Both the position numbers and the translations under genes were made by a program. The notes below the pieces were generated by a model, which worked only from the letters and a program-made list of their open reading frames with translations, was not told the DNA's origin and did no database searches. This document shows positions 1-6,600 of a DNA stretch of 8,249 nucleotides, in pieces. Each line of letters opens with the position of its first letter. The stretch's first letter is position 1. Source of the DNA: an uncultured Pseudomonadota bacterium (lineage in GTDB: Bacteria; Pseudomonadota; Gammaproteobacteria; Burkholderiales; Thiobacillaceae); the NCBI GenBank assembly GCA_903918705.1, contig CAIXFP010000259.1, forward strand, positions 1 to 8,249. Direction: 5' to 3'.

Positions 1-328
1 CCTCCACGCCCTCGATCATCAGCAAGGGCCAGCCCAGGGCCACCACCGCCGCGTGCAGCGGCGGGATCTGGCCGGCCAGGTCGTCCGGCATGGGTGGGCG
101 CTGCGCCTTGTAGGCGGGATACCAATCATCTCTAAAGGTTTTGCCTTTGGCGTCGAAAACACAGGCGGCAAAGGCGCTCGGGTAATCCTTGCGCAGCCGC
201 TGCAACATGGCGATGACGCCATACAGTGCGCCGGTGGGCTGTCCCTCCGGGTTGCGCAAGTCGGGCAGGGCGTGGAAGGCGCGGTAGAGATAGCTGGAAC
301 CGTCTACCAGCAAAAGGGTGTCGCTCAT
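1..328 (-). CDS. polA: DNA polymerase I, N-terminal 5'-3' exonuclease region (partial)
   Basis: The minus strand from ATG at 328-326 reads MSDTLLLVDGSSYLYRAFHA and stays open to the left edge, giving about 109 codons of a protein whose family is usually around 900 residues. Visible PolA signatures are LLLVDGSSYLYRAFHALP at residues 5-22, PTGALYGV near 31-38, and VFDAKGKTFRDD followed by YKAQRPPMPDDL. These belong to the 5'-3' exonuclease (FEN-like) domain; the Asp of LVDGSS and the Asp of VFDAKGKTFR lie at conserved metal- and substrate-binding positions of the family. PolA is cytoplasmic, fills gaps and removes RNA primers during Okazaki fragment maturation and excision repair. The polymerase and proofreading domains lie outside the window. 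No clear Shine-Dalgarno is seen before the ATG (upstream reads TTTTCTTGGGTCACGAC), but homology fits this start. The gene is divergent from the giant repeat protein, 180 bases away. Wording is closest to betaproteobacterial PolA as remembered. Confidence 0.96.
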   Translation of the reverse strand, partial: MSDTLLLVDGSSYLYRAFHALPDLRNPEGQPTGALYGVIAMLQRLRKDYPSAFAACVFDAKGKTFRDDWYPAYKAQRPPMPDDLAGQIPPLHAAVVALGWPLLMIEGVE

Positions 329-419
329 GTCGTGACCCAAGAAAATTTGTCCTGGATTGTAGGGGTACTCATCCGGCGGGGCGCTGGTAATGGTTGGTAA
401 CTCCTTCAATCCAGTGAGG

Positions 420-449
420 ATAATCACCAGCTTCCAGTAAGGTTGTCTT
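420..449 (-). promoter_or_regulatory. Weak sigma70-like promoter candidate for polA
   Basis: On the minus strand, AAGACA (449-444, 4 of 6 to TTGACA) is followed after 18 bases by GATTAT (425-420, 4 of 6 to TATAAT). Transcription would start near 413 and give a leader of about 85 bases before the polA ATG at 328. The match is poor and could be chance; it is listed only as the best minus-strand pair I found. Confidence 0.2.
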
Positions 450-467
450 TACAATCGCGGCCCGAGA

Positions 468-488
468 GGCTGGCCTGAACAGGCAGCC
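468..488. promoter_or_regulatory. Imperfect palindrome/hairpin just upstream of the ribosome binding site
   Basis: GGCTG-g-CCTG at 468-477 can pair with CAGGCAGCC at 480-488, giving a GC-rich stem of eight or nine pairs with one bulged G and a tiny loop around AA. It ends 10 bases before the GGAG of the repeat-protein gene. It could be an mRNA leader hairpin or a protein-binding palindrome. No T run follows it on either strand, so an intrinsic terminator is unlikely. Function is inferred from position only. Confidence 0.4.
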
Positions 489-498
489 ACAAAGATTT

Positions 499-502
499 GG
501 AG
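499..502 (+). promoter_or_regulatory. Ribosome binding site deciding the start of the giant ORF
   Basis: GGAG lies six bases before ATG at 509-511, an ideal spacing. An in-frame TGA at 503-505 sits directly upstream, so 509 is the most upstream possible ATG of this frame. The alternative in-frame starts at 524 (ATG), 599 (GTG) and 662 (ATG) have no comparable purine motif. Confidence 0.75.
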
Positions 503-508
503 TGATCG

Positions 509-697
509 ATGCTTACATCTGGGATGAGACAGTGGCTCCACGGGGTCAATCCGAACAAGGCAGGGGCTGCTTGGTCATGCCGTCGTGTCCCGCTTCCGGT
601 GGGCTTCTTCCTTGGCGCGGCCAGGGGGCTCCTGCGGCAAATCCTCGCGATCACGCTGGGCATGGCCGCTTTGGCCCTCTTGCCGGCCGCTGCCGCC
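509..697 (+). other. Extended signal peptide (residues 1-63)
   Basis: The conventional signal sequence is at the end: Arg43, a hydrophobic core from Ile45 to Leu58, and an AAAA tail before Asp-Leu-Gln. It is preceded by about 40 extra residues that include Arg25-Arg26 and Arg39. It lacks the ESPR consensus of type V autotransporters and a proper twin-arginine S-R-R-x-F-L-K motif. A shorter, more usual signal would result from GTG at 599 (33 residues), but no ribosome binding site supports that start. A lone Cys (residue 24) lies in the removed part. Confidence 0.7.
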
Positions 698-3600
698 GAT
701 CTCCAGGTCTCCAGTTTTACCTACACCACACCCTTGCTGGACGGGGCCAGCGAGACCTTTACGGTGGTAGCCGGCAACAACGGCGACCCGGCCAGCAATG
801 CCCGCCTCCGGGTATTTCTTCCCGCCAATTTCTCGTTCGCGTCGGCACCGGCGGGGTGCCAGTTCGAGAATGCGCCGCACACCTTCGACAGCGCACCTGG
901 CGGCAACAATCCGGATCCCGGTGCGCCCTACAACACGCTGCGCATGCTTTATTGCGACTACGCCAGCGTGGCCCTCGGCCAGACCATCACCCTGAACTTT
1001 AGCGGTACGGCGACGAGCACCGGCGCCGATGGGATGCTCGCCGACTACTGGAGCCTGGGCACGGATGACAACCCGAGCGACAACTCGCTGCCCAAGCAGA
1101 TCACGGTCAACACCGGTTTCGATCTGGCGCTCCAGGCCACACCGATCATCGTTAGCCACGGCGGCACGCAGATTCCCGATGGCGGCAGCACAGTGGGCGG
1201 CAACAGTCTCACCGTGACGGCCAAAATCAAGAACAACGGCCCGGACACGGCGACCTCGGCCACGGTGCAGGTGGGACTGCCCACACCCACCTCGAACTTC
1301 GGCTCGGTGTCGGTGCCCACCGGGACGCCCTGGAGTTGTAGCAACGCGAGCAACACCGTCACCTGTAGCTATACCGGTTCCGCCGTGGCGTCCGGTGGCA
1401 ATTTCCCGGACATCGCCATCACGGGCGTGCTCTCCACCAGTATTTCCGGCAGCGTGCCCTTCACGGTGGCCATCGCCAGCAACAGCAGCGACCCGAACAC
1501 CGGCAACAACGGCCCCGCCACTACCCATGTCAACGTGCTGCTGCCCACGGACCTGGCGGCCACCAAGGCGCTCTATGCGAATGGCGTGAGCGCCTCGACC
1601 GTGGTTTACAGCGGCAGTGCCTATTACCGCATCGGCTTCACCAACAACGGCCCCAGCAGTGTGGCCGTCAACATGGCGTCGGTCAGCGACACCATCGGCG
1701 CCGGCTGGACGATAGGCGCCATGCCTTCCGGCTGCCACTTGAACTCCCGGACGGTTACCTGCGGCAACGGGTCGATCCTGGCCTCGGGCGACACCCAGAC
1801 TTTCGACATTCCCGTCACGGCGCCGGCCTCGGGCAGTTGCCCCGGCAATACCGCGACGGTGGCGTTACTGGACGCCACCATGAGCGACACGAATTTCGCC
1901 GACGACTCCGTCACCGTGGCCTGTACCTGGGGTGCCGCGACCGCCGACATCGCCGCCAGCAAGCAGTTGCTCGTGGGCGGCAGCCCGACGACCAGCGTGC
2001 CCTATGGCCAGGGCGCGGTGTTCCGCATCGGCATCAGCAATGGCGCCGGCTCCCCCGGCATCGTCGCCAACGGCGCCCAGGTCGTGGATGCCTTCGACCC
2101 CAGTTGGACCCTGGGGGCGATGCCTGCCGGCTGTTTGAACTCGAGCGGGACGGTGACCTGTAAAAACCAGAGCACCCTGTCGGCGGGGCAGTCGGTCACT
2201 TTCGACATCCCTGTGACCGCGCCGGCTTCCGGCAGCGGCAACACCAACACGGCCGTCGTGTCCCTGCTGCCCGCCTCCGGCTTGACCGACAGCAATTCCG
2301 GCAATGACAGCGCCCAGGTGGCCTACACGTTGACGGTGCCTCAGGTCGACCTGGCCGCCAGCAAGGTATTCCTGTTCAACAGCACTTCGGTTTCCAGCGT
2401 GGGTTACCAGCAGCCGGCCGTCTTCCGCATCGGCATCAGCAATGCCGCCGGCAGCCAGGCCAGTGTGCCGTTGGGCGGAGCGAGGGTGACGGATGCGATC
2501 GCCAGCGCCTGGACGGTGGGCTCCTTGCCCGCGACCTGTTCGGTCGATGTCTCGAACGTCGTGACCTGTACGAACCCGGCCACCCTGGCTCCGGGCGCCT
2601 CGGTCACCTTCGACATCCCGGTCACCGCGCCGGGCTCCAGCGACAACTGCAACGCGGGCAACAACAGCGCTACTGTGGCCTTGCTGGCCGCCAATATGGT
2701 GGACCCCAACTCGGGCAACAACACGATTTCGGTGAATTGCGGCGCCGTCACGCCCAATGCCGATCTCTACGTTTCCGCGAAAACCAAGGTGCGCACCGCG
2801 GGTTCGGGCCTGGTGGCCGACGGCGACTCCATCACCAGCACCATCACGGTGACCAACCGCGGCGGTTCCAACGCTTATGCCACGGGCACCATCACCGTGA
2901 CCGATACCTTCGGGTCGGATGAGATCTATGACAGCAACAGCTCCGCGGGCATCTGGAGTTGTTCAGCCCCGTCCGGCACTGTCGGGCAAGTGGTGACCTG
3001 CACCACGATCTCGTCGAGCAACGCGCTCGCACCGGGAGCCAGCCTGCTGCCCTTGGTCCTCGTCAGCCACGCCAGCCTGACCACTCCGGGAGCTTATGCG
3101 CTGACCAATACCGCCTGCGCGGGCCGGGCGGCGGACGCCGGCTACACCCTGGATCAAAACTCCGGAGATTGCCTGAACGCGTCCATCAATACCTCGAAGG
3201 TGAATGCCACGGTCACGCTGGCCAAGACCGCCACGACACCGACGTCGGGAGGTCCGCAGGTCAATGGCGCGACCCTGGCCAGCACGGACAACACCCTCAT
3301 CTACACCGTCACCGCTTCGGTGAGCGGCCTGACCGGCGGCACGAATATTCCGACCCTGACCATCAGCGACCCGATTCCCTCCGCGCTCTACGGCACTTTC
3401 GATCACCTGGGCAACAACAACACCAGCCCGCTTTCGACCGGCGTGAGCGCTGCGGTGGTCTCCGCGGGCACGGGGGAGAGTTGTAGTGTCTCGGGCGCTA
3501 CTCCCCCGGTCGTCACCTGCACGCTCAAAAACGTCGCTTCAGGAGCGCCGCGCAGCATCACGGTGAGCGTGTCGCGGCCGATGAAGAGCGGCTCCAATAT

Positions 3601-6600
3601 CTCGAACACCGCCACGGTCACCTCGCCGGATGCCTTCATCAGCGGCACCCTGTCCGCCAGCGCCTCGGTCAACGTCAATCCCCAGACCGACATCAACGTC
3701 AGCAAGTCCGCCAACCCCACCAGCGCCCCCACCGGGACCAAGGTGGTGTTCACCAACCAGGTGAACATCGACGGGCCGGATGGCGCCAGCAATCTGAAGT
3801 TGTTCGACGCCTTCGACCCCACCCGGTTCTATTACTTCCCTAATTCCGCCACCATCAACGGCGTCGCGGCGGGTAGCAGTTGCGTCGTCCAGACGATGAA
3901 TCCCACCGTATCGGACCCGACCTTCAGTGGCGTCACCGGCCTGGAGTGCGATCTCGGCACCATCAATCCCGACAGCGTCGGCACCCGCAAGACGGTGACC
4001 GTGCAATACACGGCCATTCCGAAGTACCCGTATCCGGATGGCGTCAACACCACCTATACCAACCACGTCCGGGTCCAGACCGATACCCCCGAATCGAACA
4101 CCACCAACAACACCGCGACGGCCACGGTCACCGTTCTGCCTCCTAGCCTGGACCTGACCATCACCAATACCGATCTGGTCGACCCGGTCGACTGGGACGA
4201 CACCGTACCGCCCGTCATCAACTACAAGATCACTTCAACCAATTCCAACGCCTCGACCTCCACCGCCAATGCGGTCCAGGTCATCGACATTCCCAGTCCG
4301 CCCTCGGGCTACTCGATGACCTTCACGGGCGCCTCGCTGGATGCTTCCAGCACTTTCTCGCCCAGTGGGGGCATCAACTGTGTCGCGACGCCGGCCGCCG
4401 GCGTGACTTCGTATGTGACCTGCTCCTATAACGTGCTGCCGCCGGGCAAAAGCGTGGTCATCGACATGAATTACTCGCTGGCCACGAATCCCACCGGCGG
4501 TTCGATGACCAAGGGAACGGTGTTCACCGACATCGCCAAGATTTGTTCCGCGGAAGGCGGCGGCACCGGGGATGGCGGCGACGTCGCCTCCTGCACGCCC
4601 AGCCCGAACTACGACACCCCGAACAGCAACAACCGCATCCTCGAAACCACTACCCTGCTGCCCAAGACTGACCTGACCGTGTACTCCAAGCAGGCGGTAT
4701 CGGCGACCACGGGTCTGCCGATCAGCACGATCCAGATCAACGAGGTCTTCAATTACATCGTCAAGTTGCGCAACATCGGCCCTGCCTCGGCCTACCTGGC
4801 CACCGTGACCGACAGCCTGCCCACGGGCTTCCGCATTGCCGGCACGATCGGCGTGAGCGCCGGCAGCGCGGTCAGCCTCACGAATGGCAGCACCTGCACC
4901 GGCGCGGTGGGCGCTTCCGGCCTGAGCTGCAACCTGGGCGCCATTCCGGTCGATGCCAGTGCGGTGGGTTCGGAAGACGCGACCAAGACGGTGACCCTGA
5001 CCATTCCGGTGAAGGCGGACCCGGCGGTGTTCACCGGCCCCTATTCGACAAATATCAGCAACACGGCTTGCGTCGTGCCGGCGCCCGATCCGAACAACTC
5101 GGGCCACAACTACTCGCGCGATCCGACTTCGGGAAACAACTGTTCCAGCGGCAACATTCAGGTGCCGGTCTATGCCTCCTTGAGCGGCACGGTGTTCAAG
5201 GGCACGACCCTGGCGGCCGGATTGACTTCCGGGACCGGCATCTCCGGGGTAAGCCTCACCGTAACGGGTACGTCGGGGCTGGCCAATGGGGTGACGCACA
5301 CGACGACGACGGCGGCCAACGGCAGTTACAGCTTTGCCAATCTGCCGCCTGGCACCTGGACGCTCACCGAGACCCAGCCCGCCGCTTATTACGATGGCTA
5401 CACCAGCGTCGGTACCGGCGTTGTGGGCACGCCAGGCGGCACGGTCAAAGCGGCTCGCGGCGTGGTGGGAGGTGCCGCGGACAGCATTACCAATATCACC
5501 CTGGTTAACAACGAAGTGGCAAGTAATTACAACTTCGAGGAATACGCCCCGGTCACGGTGTCGGGCACCGTCTGGCTGGATGCCAATGACGATGGCCTGA
5601 TCGACAACGGCGAGGCCACGGGTTTCGCCGGCGCCGTATTGAAAATCAGCGGCAACGACTATCTGGGTAACCCGTTGAATGCGGCCAACTACACGACCAC
5701 TTCCTCCGGTACGTATTTCTTCTCCGTGCCGCCATCCGACCAGGGTAACTACACCGTCACGGAGTTGACGGAACCTTCGGGCACCCTGGATGGCAAGGAT
5801 TTCGACGGCTCTGCGGTCATTGCCGGGAGTGAAGGCCGTGCCGCCGGAAGCGACACGATCAGCGTGGTCCAGAGCGCCCTGGCGCCGGGCGCCACGCTGC
5901 CCCACCGCAACTTCGGCGAGCTGCTGCCCGCTTCCCTGTCGGGCTATGTCTATTTCGACGCGAACAGCAACAGCACCCGGGATGGCAACGAGACCATCGG
6001 TTTCGGTTCGGTTCAGCTCGCGCTTACCGGGACCGACGATCTCTCGAATCCTGTTTCCCTCACGACCACGTCGTCGGGATCGGCGGGCGCTTACAGCTTC
6101 ACCGGCCTGCGTCCCGGTACCTACACCGTGAGCGAAACGCCGCCGCCCGGCATGTTCGTGACCGGCGCCCAGGTAGGGAGCGGAAACGGTGCGGCCAGCA
6201 GCTCCCCCACCTCACCGCAAACGGTCAGCACCATCGCCGTGGCGTCCGGCAATGCCCTGATCAACTACAACTTTGGCCAGAACGGCACGACGCAGATTTC
6301 CGGCTATGTCTATGTGGACAGCAACAACAACGGCGCCAAGGACACCGGCGAACGTGGCATCCCGGGCGTGGCGGTGACCCTGTCCGGCATCGCGGCGGCG
6401 ACGAACGGGTCGGTCTGTGGCGGCAGCTATTTCAACGGCACCTTCACCAGTTGCACGGTCATAACGGACAGCAACGGCTACTACGCCTTTGTCGGAATAC
6501 CGGGCAGCGATTCCGGCGGCTATACGTTGACGGAACGCGCGGCAAACGGCAGTTCATCCACCATTCTCTCCAGCTATGGCGATGGTACGGAAACGGCGGG

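Larger units (their letters stand above)
329..508. other. Divergent intergenic region between polA and the giant repeat-protein gene
   Basis: These 180 bases separate two divergently transcribed genes and must hold both sets of start signals unless transcription begins further away. I see no convincing small gene. Parts of it are less GC-rich than the flanking coding DNA. Features visible are the GGAG at 499-502, an imperfect hairpin at 468-488, an 8-base inverted repeat (CTGGATTG at 352-359 and CAATCCAG at 407-414), and weak promoter-like hexamers. TACAAT occurs on the plus strand at 450-455 and on the minus strand at 361-356, but neither has a good -35 at normal spacing. Confidence 0.8.

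Noticed and set aside
53..400. Plus-strand open frame of 115 codons
   Set aside because: It is the complement of the polA start and leader; the minus strand matches PolA well.
450..455. Plus-strand TACAAT as the -10 of the repeat-protein promoter
   Set aside because: No -35-like hexamer occurs 16-18 bases upstream (that stretch reads ACCAGCTT), so it is not reported as a promoter.
468..488. Intrinsic terminator
   Set aside because: The stem is GC-rich but neither strand has a following U run, and both flanking genes start rather than end in this region.
581..612. Twin-arginine (Tat) export motif at Arg25-Arg26
   Set aside because: The context CRRVPLPVGFF lacks the usual Ser/Thr before RR and the F-L-K after it, and a normal Sec-type core with Ala tail lies further on.
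575..1738. Minus-strand open frame of 387 codons
   Set aside because: Antisense to the signal peptide and modules 1-3; low-complexity Arg/Gly/Ala/Val product, no recognisable domain, no reason to prefer it to the sense frame.
4235..5905. Long minus-strand open frame of 556 codons antisense to the repeat protein
   Set aside because: The sense frame has clear DUF11 and SdrD-like repeats throughout, while the antisense product is Arg/Gly/Ala/Val/His-rich without recognisable motifs. It is a by-product of high GC and of the Ser/Thr/Gly/Asn/Asp codons in the repeat gene.
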